DNA of 58,988 nt from JBHENW01 sp046261875. GTDB lineage: Bacteria; Acidobacteriota; Thermoanaerobaculia; UBA5066; Gp7-AA6. Positions 33,466-41,186 of this stretch are shown here, piece by piece. Location: assembly GCA_046261875.1 (NCBI GenBank), contig JBHENW010000177.1, positions 1-58,988 on the forward strand, read 5' to 3'. Positions within the stretch are counted from its first letter, which is position 1. Each line of letters begins with the position of its first letter. The notes beneath the pieces were generated by a model. That model did no database searches. It was not told where the DNA came from and was given only the letters and a program-made list of their open reading frames with translations. The position numbers and the translations under genes are program-made.

Positions 33466-34869
33466 TCACGAGAATTGGAACTCCGGGCTCGTCAGCATCA
33501 GGTGGACGAGACCTCGGACTTTCTTGTCCACGTTGGCCGGAGTGTTCTGCCACGTACCGCGGGTGCCGTCGTCGCGGGCGCTGACGTAGCGCTCCCAGAC
33601 CGCTTTGGTAGGCCCGGGCGCTTCGGAGAGGCCCAGGCGCTCCGCCACCATCCGGACGACGTCCATCGCGGTATCGAGGGGGACCCCGGCGACGAGGGCG
33701 GTCGGGCTCAGCCGGGTCCCGCTCGTTCCGCGGTTGGTCGCGAGCGTATTGGCGAAGCTCGCCCGCGCGAAGACCGTCCCCGTGTTGACCCACCGCAGGC
33801 CCCCCTCCCAGCCCTTCGCATCTTCGGGATAGAAGAGGAACTGGCCCATCGCGTTCAGGGAGTTGGCGGGCGTCGAGAAGTCCGACGCGGCCTGGAGGAG
33901 CTTGATCGCCGAGGCGATGTACTCGACCGGGCTGCGGACGATCCGGCGCCGCGTGTGCGCTTCGTAGAACTCTTCCATGTGGAAGAGGTGGTGGAGCATC
34001 GCGCGGATCGAGTGGTTCGAACCGACGTACACGTCCCGGAGCTGCTCCACGATCCGGGCCGGGGGCTCGGGATAGGCGAAGAAAGTCCAGAGCTGTTCGC
34101 CGAGGAAACGGCCGGAGACGTTTCCGCCGCCGTCGGAGAACCTCAGGAGGATGTCGATGACTTCGGCCCCGTCGAACGGTCCGGTCTGGCCGAGGACGGT
34201 CTTCATCCCGAAGTCGTGCTGGTTGCTGTTGAAGAAGAACGTGAACTGCGAGGCCGGCGCGCCCTGCGGCCGCGTGATCGTCCAGCCGGTCAGGGCGCGC
34301 GCGACCTCCCTGACGTCGTTCTCGGTATAGCCCCGACCCTCGCCGAGCGTGAAGAGCTCCATCAGCTCGCGCGCGTAGTTCTCGTTGGGCCGGTTGCGGG
34401 TGCTCGTGGCGTTGTCCAGCCAGATGAGCATCGCGGGGTCCTTCGTCATGGCGAGCACGAGGTCGTCGAACCGGGCCACCGCGAGCGCGCGCTGCGTCCG
34501 GTTCTGATTGAGCATCAGCGTCGCGTCGCCGACCTTGGCGAAAGAGGATGTGAAGACCTGGTTCCAGAAGTAGGTCATTTTCTCTTCGAGCGGGCGCGCG
34601 GTGTGGACCATGCGGTGCAGGAACCACCTCTGGAGCCCTCCGGACCGCGTCATGTCGTACGTGGGGTTGTTCTGGCCCGGCTGCAGCGTCGTCAGGCGCG
34701 TCAGCTCCGTCTCGAGCGCGCTGTTGTCGATGTGGTCGAAGTGCACGAAGTGGTCGACGGCCGCATCGAGTCCGATCCGCACGTACGTGTCCAGCTCCGC
34801 GGGCGTGGCCCCGAAGCCGGCGCGCCGCGCGAGATGGGCCGCGGCTTCGCGGTTCCAGGCAATGCTCAT
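33466..34869 (-). CDS. DUF1800 protein
   Basis: 467 aa, all-helical. MSIAWNREAAAHLARRAGFGATPAELD opens the family, with MTYFWNQVF, NENYARELMELFTLGEGRGYTENDV and FLGEQLWTFFAYP further on. No obvious signal peptide in this form, although partners are exported. Function unknown; it forms a unit with the DUF1501 gene. ATG 34869 overlaps the stop of a 61-codon gene as ATGA. Confidence 0.92.
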   Translation of the reverse strand: MSIAWNREAAAHLARRAGFGATPAELDTYVRIGLDAAVDHFVHFDHIDNSALETELTRLTTLQPGQNNPTYDMTRSGGLQRWFLHRMVHTARPLEEKMTYFWNQVFTSSFAKVGDATLMLNQNRTQRALAVARFDDLVLAMTKDPAMLIWLDNATSTRNRPNENYARELMELFTLGEGRGYTENDVREVARALTGWTITRPQGAPASQFTFFFNSNQHDFGMKTVLGQTGPFDGAEVIDILLRFSDGGGNVSGRFLGEQLWTFFAYPEPPARIVEQLRDVYVGSNHSIRAMLHHLFHMEEFYEAHTRRRIVRSPVEYIASAIKLLQAASDFSTPANSLNAMGQFLFYPEDAKGWEGGLRWVNTGTVFARASFANTLATNRGTSGTRLSPTALVAGVPLDTAMDVVRMVAERLGLSEAPGPTKAVWERYVSARDDGTRGTWQNTPANVDKKVRGLVHLMLTSPEFQFS

Positions 34870-35051
34870 GGGCAGCGCTTCTGAGGCGGCAGCATACGTC
34901 CCCGGGAAAGGAGGCGGTCGGTCGCGAGAGGCGGGACCGCGCTCTCCAGCCCCGGTTCGTCGGTGTCGTCGATCCCGGAGAGGCTGTCGCCCAAGCCCGA
35001 CCGGCGCAGGGAGAGCGCCGCGAAGTCCCGAGTCCACTCGACTGCGCTCAT
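34866..35051 (-). CDS. Small hypothetical protein ahead of DUF1800
   Basis: 61 aa, unrecognised, starting MSAVEWTRDFAALSLRRSGLG and ending in a Pro/Arg-rich tail; no membrane segment. Support for it being real: AGGAGGG lies 4 nt upstream of ATG 35051, and its TGA overlaps the DUF1800 ATG in an ATGA arrangement, as elsewhere in this genome. It may be a leader or partner needed for the DUF1800/DUF1501 pair. Confidence 0.55.
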   Translation of the reverse strand: MSAVEWTRDFAALSLRRSGLGDSLSGIDDTDEPGLESAVPPLATDRLLSRGRMLPPQKRCP

Positions 35052-35168
35052 CCAGCCCTCCTGTCGGCCTGCGGAATGGAGGTTGGACGACACGCCTGCG
35101 CCGGAGGTTTACTCAGCTCGACTGTCGTGTCGGGTCTTATCGAGAGACCGCAAACGGCACGGTTGACC

Positions 35169-36281
35169 CTAGAGCACGGGCAGGGGGATGCCGTGGGTCC
35201 GGGTCGTTCCTTCGACCGAAGGGTCCCACCGGCCGGGGATGGGGGTGCCGCACGCGGGGCAGGCGCCCGACGCGAGACGATTGTCGAGCACGCGGAAGCC
35301 GTACCGCTCGATGAGAGTGGCCCGGCAGCTCGGGCACCGCGTGTTCTCCCAGGGTCCGACCCGGCCCGGCAGATTGCCGGCATACACGTAACGCAGCCCT
35401 TCCTCGGTGCCGATCTCGGCGGCGCGCACGAGGGTCTCCACCGGGGTCGCCCCGCGGTCGGTCATCTTGTAGTCGGGGTGAAACGCCGTCACGTGCCACG
35501 GGATGTCCACGGAGACCGAGGCGACGAAGGCGGCCGCGCGGCGCAGCTCGTCCTCCGAGTCGTTGAACCCCGGGATCGTCAGCGTGAGGACTTCCAGCCA
35601 CATGCCCCGTTCGTGGATGCCGCGGATCGAGTCGAGCACGTTCTGCAGCACGCCGCCGAGGGAGCGGTAGTGCTTGTCGTCCATCGACTTGAGATCCACC
35701 TTGTAGAAGTCCACCCAGGGAGAGATGTAGTCGAGCACCTGGGCAGTGGCATTGCCGTTTGAGACGTAGGCCGTGTAGAGTCCCCGCGCCTTCGCCTCGC
35801 GGAAGATCGCGACCGCCCACTCCGAGGTGATGAGCGGCTCGTTGTAGGTCGAGACGACGGTCGGCGCGCCGGACTCCTCCGCCAACGCGGCGATCTTTTC
35901 CGGATCCACGTCGCGCGGGGCGCCGACGGCTTTGGGGTCGCGTATGGACTGCGAGGTGAACCAGTTCTGGCAGTAGCCGCAGTGCAGATCGCAGCCGAGC
36001 ATTCCGAAGGAGAGCGCATCGGTGCCGGGAAGGGCATGGAAGAAGGGCTTTTTCTCGATCGGATCGCACTGCAGGGCGCCCACGTACCCCCACGGCACCT
36101 TGAGCGCTCCTCCCTCCCGGAAGCGCACGCGGCAGACCCCCTCGCGCCCTTCCGGTATCGGGCACCTGTGCCCGCAGGCGTAGCAGCGCAGCCGTCCGTC
36201 GGGAAGGTACTCGACGAGCTCCGGCGCGGCTTCGACCGTGCGGCGGGCCAGGGCGGAGGCGACGGGAGAAGCTGTCGGCAC
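35169..36281 (-). CDS. amrS: AmmeMemoRadiSam radical SAM enzyme (AmrS)
   Basis: 370 aa. Radical SAM cluster motif MLGCDLHCGYCQNWFTSQ (CX3CX2C), preceded by a Cys motif CYACGHRCPIPEGREGVC and followed by a C-terminal CPSC/CPAC zinc-ribbon-like pair. YNEPLITSEWA and KVDLKSMDDKHYR are family hallmarks. The reaction is not known; AmrS is usually found with AMMECR1 and MEMO1 homologues, neither of which is in this window. GTG 36281 follows TATCGT by 6 nt; the gene is divergent from the beta-propeller gene. Confidence 0.93.
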   Translation of the reverse strand: MPTASPVASALARRTVEAAPELVEYLPDGRLRCYACGHRCPIPEGREGVCRVRFREGGALKVPWGYVGALQCDPIEKKPFFHALPGTDALSFGMLGCDLHCGYCQNWFTSQSIRDPKAVGAPRDVDPEKIAALAEESGAPTVVSTYNEPLITSEWAVAIFREAKARGLYTAYVSNGNATAQVLDYISPWVDFYKVDLKSMDDKHYRSLGGVLQNVLDSIRGIHERGMWLEVLTLTIPGFNDSEDELRRAAAFVASVSVDIPWHVTAFHPDYKMTDRGATPVETLVRAAEIGTEEGLRYVYAGNLPGRVGPWENTRCPSCRATLIERYGFRVLDNRLASGACPACGTPIPGRWDPSVEGTTRTHGIPLPVL

Positions 36282-36287
36282 GTCCTA

Positions 36288-36293
36288 ACGATA
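36288..36293 (-). promoter_or_regulatory. -10 box (TATCGT) of leaderless amrS
   Basis: TATCGT on the minus strand, 6-nt spacer (TAGGAC), GTG 36281. It forms a divergent pair with 36335-36340. Confidence 0.5.
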
Positions 36294-36334
36294 CGCCCGC
36301 TGACCTTCCGAAATGCCGCCGCGAATCGCTGCGT

Positions 36335-36340
36335 TATCAT
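36335..36340 (+). promoter_or_regulatory. -10 box (TATCAT) of leaderless beta-propeller gene
   Basis: TATCAT, 6-nt spacer (ccgccg), ATG 36347; no ribosome-binding site. Confidence 0.55.
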
Positions 36341-36346
36341 CCGCCG

Positions 36347-38851
36347 ATGTCCATCAAAAGCCTGATGGGGCGGCTCTTGGCGGCCGGTCTCCTGCTCGCC
36401 ATGCCCCTCCCGGCGCAAACGCCCACGACCATTCCCTCGGGCCAGCTCCACGCGACCGAGAACAGCCGGCCCGTCAGCGGGGTCCGGGTGGAAGCCCGCC
36501 CGGACGGCTCGGTCTGGTTCCTGCTCCCGACCAACGACCGGATCGTCCAGCTTTCCGGCACCACGATGCGGCAGTGGCAGATCCGGCCGGACCGCAACAT
36601 CGGAGCCAACCCGGTCGATTTCGAGATCGACGGCGACTTCGTCTGGTTCATCGAGACGGGGCAGAGCCAGATCGACTCGAACGAATCGATCCTCGGGCGC
36701 CTGGATACGCGAAACGGCGCGCTGCGCGAGTGGGTCGTCCCGGGCTCCCGTCCGGCCGGATTCATCCGGGACGGCGAGAACCGCGTGTGGCTGCCGCAAA
36801 CCGACCGGCGCATCCAGCTCCTGGAGCTGGACACTCTGCGCGTCGTGGACTATCGCTCCCTCCTGACGGTCGCCTACAGCGACGTCGTCATGGGACCGGA
36901 CGGGGCGCTCTGGCTCGCGGATTTCGGGAACAACCGCATCGTCCGCTGGGAGCCGGGCGCCGCGACCGAGACTTCGTGGACGATGGTCGATCCGTTCCTC
37001 GGCCTGCTGAACACGACGCAGATCGAGTTCGACGCGCTCGGGCGGCTCTGGATGAGCCAGTTCGACGGGCTGAGCATGGACCGATTCGATCCGGGGACCG
37101 GAGAGCTGCGCATCTTCACCGGCTTCGCCCGTCCGATCCACTTCGACTTCTTCAACGGACGCCTCTACGTCGCCGAAGCGACGGGCGCCAACGGAACCGT
37201 CGCGGTGCTCGACCCCGCGATCGCGTCGAGCAGCACCCGCACGCTCACGCCGGCCACGATCGACGTCGGCGAGTCGGTCAATCGTCGGCGGGCCGAGGTG
37301 CGCGACTCCGCCGTCTCGCCCACGACGTTCTCCACCACCGCGGACGCGATCCCGGAAGCGGACCTCGTGGTGACTTCGACTGTGCCCGGCATCCTGCGCA
37401 CGCAGTTCCCTTCGCGCAACGCGTACGGGATCGACGTCGTCGGCGGGACGATCTGGGTCGGCTCGGAAGGGCGCCTCGCGCGCCTCCTCCTCCAGACGAT
37501 CGGGGCTCCCGCGGACCTGGCCGTGCCCGTCGCGAGCCAGTTCTCGGGACCGGAGGACTCGCAGATCCGCGTGGAGATCACGCTGCACAACCGGGGGACA
37601 CAGCCGATCACGGGCGAAGCGCTCTACCTCTTCTCCCCGGCATCGTTCGCTTCCCGGGAGACGTTCACCCTGGCTCCGGGGGGGACCCGCGTCATCCGCG
37701 ACGCTTTCCGGGGGGCTTCGTCGCAGGCGCTGGTCTTCGGCCCGGTCCGTTTCCGGGTGACCGCCGGCGCGGCCGGCGATCTCGCGACATCGGTCCGGAC
37801 GGTGCGCACGCGCCCCGACGGAGCGGGCTTCGGCTATGCGATCCCCGCGCGCACGGGCGCGGAGAGTCTCGGAGAGGGAGTTACCCGGACCCTCTTCACC
37901 GGCAGCCGCGCGACCGACATCTCGATCTTCGGGTTTTTCAGCCCCACGGGGGCGCAGGCCACGGCGACCCTCGTGGCGCCCGACGGGTCCGTGCGCGGCA
38001 GTCACGAGATCCTCGTCGTCGCCAACGTCGCCCAGGAGTTCAATCCCGCCTCCTCGGCATTCGGCGTCGCGCCGCAGCCGGGCGACGTGATCCGGGTCAG
38101 CGTCGCGTCCGGGACGCTCCAGCCCTACGTCCACGTCTTCCAGCCGTCCAGCACCGACGTCGCCGCGGCGCTGCCCGCGGCAGCCGGCCTCGAGTCCTTC
38201 TTCCCGAACGCCGGTTCTTTCCCGGGAGAAGAGCGCAGCTTCTTCTCGGACTTCCTCCTGTCGAACCCCGGCAACGCGCCGGCGTCTCTGACGGTTCGCT
38301 TCTTCCCGCTCGGCTCCACGAGCCCCATCGCGCGGAGCGTGCTGCTACCTGCCGGGAGCTCCCTGGTGTACGAGGACGCTCTTCCGTCCCTGTTCGGGGT
38401 GCCCTCCGGGCAGGGCGCGATCGCGATCTCCTCCGACGCGCCCGTCGCGGCCGCGCTGCGCGTGATGTCGCGGCAGCCGGACGGCGATTACTCCGGCTTC
38501 GCTCCCGCTCTCCAGGCGGAGGAAAGCGTTTCGTCGGACGGCTCCTCTCTCGCTTTCGGGCTGCAGCAGAACGGATCGCGACGGAGCCATCTGCTCCTCT
38601 TCAACGCCGGATCGGAGGGTGTTGCGACCGTCATCGGCTTCGACGGCGCGGGCAGCGAGGTCGGACGTCTGGACGTCCCCCTCGCGGCGGGAGAAGCCGC
38701 GCGCGTGAACTCGGTCTTCAACGCCCTGGGAAGCGGCGAGATGCCGGGCGGCTCGATCCGCGTCGCCGCGGCCGCCGGCATGCGCCTTTTCGCTCAGGCG
38801 GCGGAGCTGGACAACGTGACGAGCGACCCGGAGTACGCCAAGCTGGAGTAG
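36347..38851 (+). CDS. Secreted Vgb-like beta-propeller protein with Ig-like C-terminal region
   Basis: 834 aa. Signal peptide MSIKSLMGRLLAAGLLLAMPLPAQ. Residues about 40-370 contain repeats such as VEARPDGSVWFLLPTNDRIVQL, VMGPDGALWLADFGNNRIVRW and DALGRLWMSQFDGLSMDRFD, the blade pattern of virginiamycin B lyase-like (streptogramin lyase) and SMP-30-type propellers. The remaining 450 residues are beta-rich with Ig-like repeats. Despite family naming, antibiotic lyase activity is not implied; a surface or secreted binding role is more likely. Confidence 0.78.
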   Translation: MSIKSLMGRLLAAGLLLAMPLPAQTPTTIPSGQLHATENSRPVSGVRVEARPDGSVWFLLPTNDRIVQLSGTTMRQWQIRPDRNIGANPVDFEIDGDFVWFIETGQSQIDSNESILGRLDTRNGALREWVVPGSRPAGFIRDGENRVWLPQTDRRIQLLELDTLRVVDYRSLLTVAYSDVVMGPDGALWLADFGNNRIVRWEPGAATETSWTMVDPFLGLLNTTQIEFDALGRLWMSQFDGLSMDRFDPGTGELRIFTGFARPIHFDFFNGRLYVAEATGANGTVAVLDPAIASSSTRTLTPATIDVGESVNRRRAEVRDSAVSPTTFSTTADAIPEADLVVTSTVPGILRTQFPSRNAYGIDVVGGTIWVGSEGRLARLLLQTIGAPADLAVPVASQFSGPEDSQIRVEITLHNRGTQPITGEALYLFSPASFASRETFTLAPGGTRVIRDAFRGASSQALVFGPVRFRVTAGAAGDLATSVRTVRTRPDGAGFGYAIPARTGAESLGEGVTRTLFTGSRATDISIFGFFSPTGAQATATLVAPDGSVRGSHEILVVANVAQEFNPASSAFGVAPQPGDVIRVSVASGTLQPYVHVFQPSSTDVAAALPAAAGLESFFPNAGSFPGEERSFFSDFLLSNPGNAPASLTVRFFPLGSTSPIARSVLLPAGSSLVYEDALPSLFGVPSGQGAIAISSDAPVAAALRVMSRQPDGDYSGFAPALQAEESVSSDGSSLAFGLQQNGSRRSHLLLFNAGSEGVATVIGFDGAGSEVGRLDVPLAAGEAARVNSVFNALGSGEMPGGSIRVAAAAGMRLFAQAAELDNVTSDPEYAKLE

Positions 38852-38886
38852 CCGTCCGCTGCCCGGCGTCCGCGGTCAGCTCTCCC

Positions 38887-38892
38887 TATAAT
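38887..38892 (+). promoter_or_regulatory. -10 box (TATAAT) placing a CTG start at 38900
   Basis: Consensus TATAAT, 7-nt spacer (ccgcggc), then CTG 38900, in frame with the alpha/beta hydrolase. Spacing equals that of fabH (TATAAT, 7 nt, GTG). Confidence 0.6.
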
Positions 38893-38899
38893 CCGCGGC

Positions 38900-39710
38900 C
38901 TGAGCTCCCAGGTACGACGCGTCTCTTCCGGCGGTCTCGAGCTGGCGGTGGAGATTCGCGGCGAAGGCCCTCCCCTGCTCTATGCGCACGGCCTGTCGGG
39001 CAATCGGGAGCGGACCTTCCTCGAGCTCGGGCCGCTCGGGGGCGACTACCGCATCGTCGCCTTCGACCAGCGCGGCCACGGGGATTCGACACGTCCGGGA
39101 CACGTCCCTCTACGATCCGGAGGGGATGGCCGCCGACGCGGCGGCGATCCTCGATGCCCTCGGGATCGATCGCGCCATCATCGGTGGCGAGTCCATGGGG
39201 GCGGCGACGGCCTTGCTCTTCGCGGCCCGCTGGCCGGAACGGGTCGAACGGCTCCTGCTCGTGGCTCCGGCTTTCGGCCGGGATCTCAATCCGGACTCCC
39301 TCCGTCTCACCGGTCTGGGACGGGAGATCGAGCGGGTCGGTTTGGAGCAGTTCCTCGCCAACTCGGGCGAGCGCCTGCGGTCGATTCACGGCGCGCCGCC
39401 CGAAGTCCTCGCCGCCGTGCGGCGGATGCACCTCTCGCACGATCCCGGCAGCCTCGCCGTTGCGTTCCAGGCCGTGTCGCGGTGGACCGTCGAGCCCGAC
39501 CTGTCCCGGCTTTCGACGCGGCGGCCGCCCGCGGCCGTCCTCGCGTGGAGCGGGGACGCGATGCACCCGATCGCTCTCGCCCGGGAGGTCGCGGCTCGCC
39601 TGCCGGGAGCGCGCTTCGAAGAGCTGCCCGGCTGGATGGAGGTTTTCGCCGACCCGGCGATCATCGGACGGGCGTTGAGCCGCATCTTCGCCGGGAAGGG
39701 GGAAGGATGA
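38900..39710 (+). pseudogene. Alpha/beta hydrolase, single-base frameshift
   Basis: The first frame (SSQVRRVSSGGLELAVEIRG, then PPLLYAHGLSGN, AFDQRGHGDSTR) continues after about 39095 in another frame (LYDPEGMAADAAAILDALGI, GGESMGAATALLFAARWPERV). Removing one G from CCGGG near 39096 restores one roughly 270-aa protein. Nucleophile Ser is in GGESMG and the acid in WSGDAMHPI, but the usual GH-containing catalytic His near the C terminus is replaced by PGWMEVF. The best start by promoter spacing is CTG 38900; the first conventional start, GTG 38948, would remove the first beta strand. It overlaps ridA as ATGA. Confidence 0.72.
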
Positions 39711-40084
39711 GGGAACCCGTACATGCTCCCGGGGGAGCGGCGCCGAAAGGCCCGTACTCCCAGGGCATCGCAACCTCCGGACGGCTGCTTTTCGTTGCGG
39801 CGCAGGGGCCGATCGATCCGAAAACGGGCGAGGTCATCGCCGGGACGTTCGAGCAGCAGGCGTTGCAGGCGTTCGAGAACGTGCGCGCCGTCGTCGAGTC
39901 CGCGCGCGGCCGGATGGCCGACGTCGTGCGGGTCACGGTGTACATGCGCGAGTGGGACATGGAGACCCTCGACACGGTCTGGCGGAGGGTCTTCGCCCCT
40001 CCCTATCCGGTCCCAACCCCGGTGAAGACCGAGACGCCCATCGGCTCGATCCTCGTCGAGGTGACCGCAGCGCTTCCGGGCTAG
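39707..40084 (+). CDS. RidA/YjgF-family protein
   Basis: 125 aa, normal length. APGGAAPKGPYSQGIATSGRLLFVAAQGPIDPKTGE and ADVVRVTVYMREW are typical. The Arg that binds imine/enamine substrates in true RidA is not evident near the C terminus (VKTETPIGSILVEVTAALPG), so it may belong to another Rid subfamily. ATG 39707 is preceded by GGGGGAAGG and overlaps the hydrolase stop. The dipeptidase gene follows after 1 nt. Confidence 0.9.
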   Translation: MREPVHAPGGAAPKGPYSQGIATSGRLLFVAAQGPIDPKTGEVIAGTFEQQALQAFENVRAVVESARGRMADVVRVTVYMREWDMETLDTVWRRVFAPPYPVPTPVKTETPIGSILVEVTAALPG

Positions 40085-40085
40085 G

Positions 40086-41171
40086 ATGGAGAGACCCGTG
40101 ACGAGCCTGGACGCCGCGACGCTGCATCGAGACAGCATCGTCATCGACGGTCTCAACGCGAGCCACTTCCTCGAGCCGAGGATCCTCGACCGCCTGGAGG
40201 CGGGAGGCGTCACGATGGTCCACGCGACCGTCGCCGCCTGGCAGGATCTGCGCGAGACCATGGGCCTCATCGCGGCGCACCAGGCGCTCTTCTCCCGTTT
40301 CGCCGATCGGATCATGCCGGTGCGCGAGACCGACGACATTCACCGCGCGAAGGGCGCCGGCCGCGTCGGCGTTCTGCTCGGGTTCCAGGGGACCGACCCG
40401 ATCGAGGACAACCTCCAGATGCTCTCGGTCTATCGCGACCTCGGGATCAAGATCATGCAGCTGACCTACAACGCGACGAACCGCGTCGGCAGCGGTTACC
40501 GTGTCCCCGAAGACCACGGCCTGACGCCGTTCGGGCGCGAGGTCATCGCGGAGATGAACCGTCTGGGAATCCTGATCGACCTGTCACACTGCGGCGACCG
40601 CACGACCAACGAGGCGATCGAGGCGTCCCGGAGGCCCGTCGCGATCACCCACGCCAACTCCCGCCGCTTCTCCAACCAGGCGCGCAACAAGTCACCGGAG
40701 ACGCTGCGGGCGCTCGCCGAGCGGGGAGGAATGGTCGGCGCCATGGCGTTTCCCCAGGTGCTGACCGGGCAGCCGAGGGCGTCGCTGGAAGACTTCCTCA
40801 AGGCGATCGAGGACCTGGCGGACCTCGTCGGGATCGATCGGGTGGGGCTCGGACCGGACTTCATGGAAGAGCTGCCACGTCACGTCATGTCCCAGGCCCT
40901 GGGCGGCTTCGATGACGACACCGCCGCGCGCTTCTTCTCGGCGCAGAAGGTCGAAGGGTTCGGCTCGGTCTCGGAGTTTCCCGGCGTGACGGAGGGTCTT
41001 CTCGCCCGTGGCTGGAGTCCGGAGGACGTGCGGAAAGTGCTCGGCGGGAACTGGCTGCGGTTCTACGAGGAGGCCTGGACTCCCGAGGTCCCCTCCTCCG
41101 AGCGCAAGCTGCCGGCGGGCGGGACGGCGGCGCAGCGACCCGGACTACGCGCTTACCCGCCACCCTTCTGA
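40086..41171 (+). CDS. Membrane-dipeptidase-like (peptidase M19) protein, altered metal site
   Basis: 361 aa, cytosolic (no signal). M19 features: SHCGDRTTNEA (His168), THANSRRFSNQARNK (His189) and VGLGPDF. However, the first metal-binding motif DGHND is DGLNA here (His to Leu at 23, Asp to Ala at 25), and the bridging Glu is Gln101 (LGFQGTDP). Classic renal-dipeptidase di-zinc chemistry is therefore unlikely; a one-metal or other amidohydrolase role is possible. Linked to ridA and the hydrolase in one operon. Confidence 0.85.
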   Translation: MERPVTSLDAATLHRDSIVIDGLNASHFLEPRILDRLEAGGVTMVHATVAAWQDLRETMGLIAAHQALFSRFADRIMPVRETDDIHRAKGAGRVGVLLGFQGTDPIEDNLQMLSVYRDLGIKIMQLTYNATNRVGSGYRVPEDHGLTPFGREVIAEMNRLGILIDLSHCGDRTTNEAIEASRRPVAITHANSRRFSNQARNKSPETLRALAERGGMVGAMAFPQVLTGQPRASLEDFLKAIEDLADLVGIDRVGLGPDFMEELPRHVMSQALGGFDDDTAARFFSAQKVEGFGSVSEFPGVTEGLLARGWSPEDVRKVLGGNWLRFYEEAWTPEVPSSERKLPAGGTAAQRPGLRAYPPPF

Positions 41172-41186
41172 ACTCCGGAACGCGCC

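Noticed and set aside
36347..38851. Calling the propeller protein a streptogramin (antibiotic) lyase
   Set aside because: Only the generic Vgb-like blade repeats are seen; it is exported, over twice the size of Vgb, and the Vgb catalytic residues were not identified.
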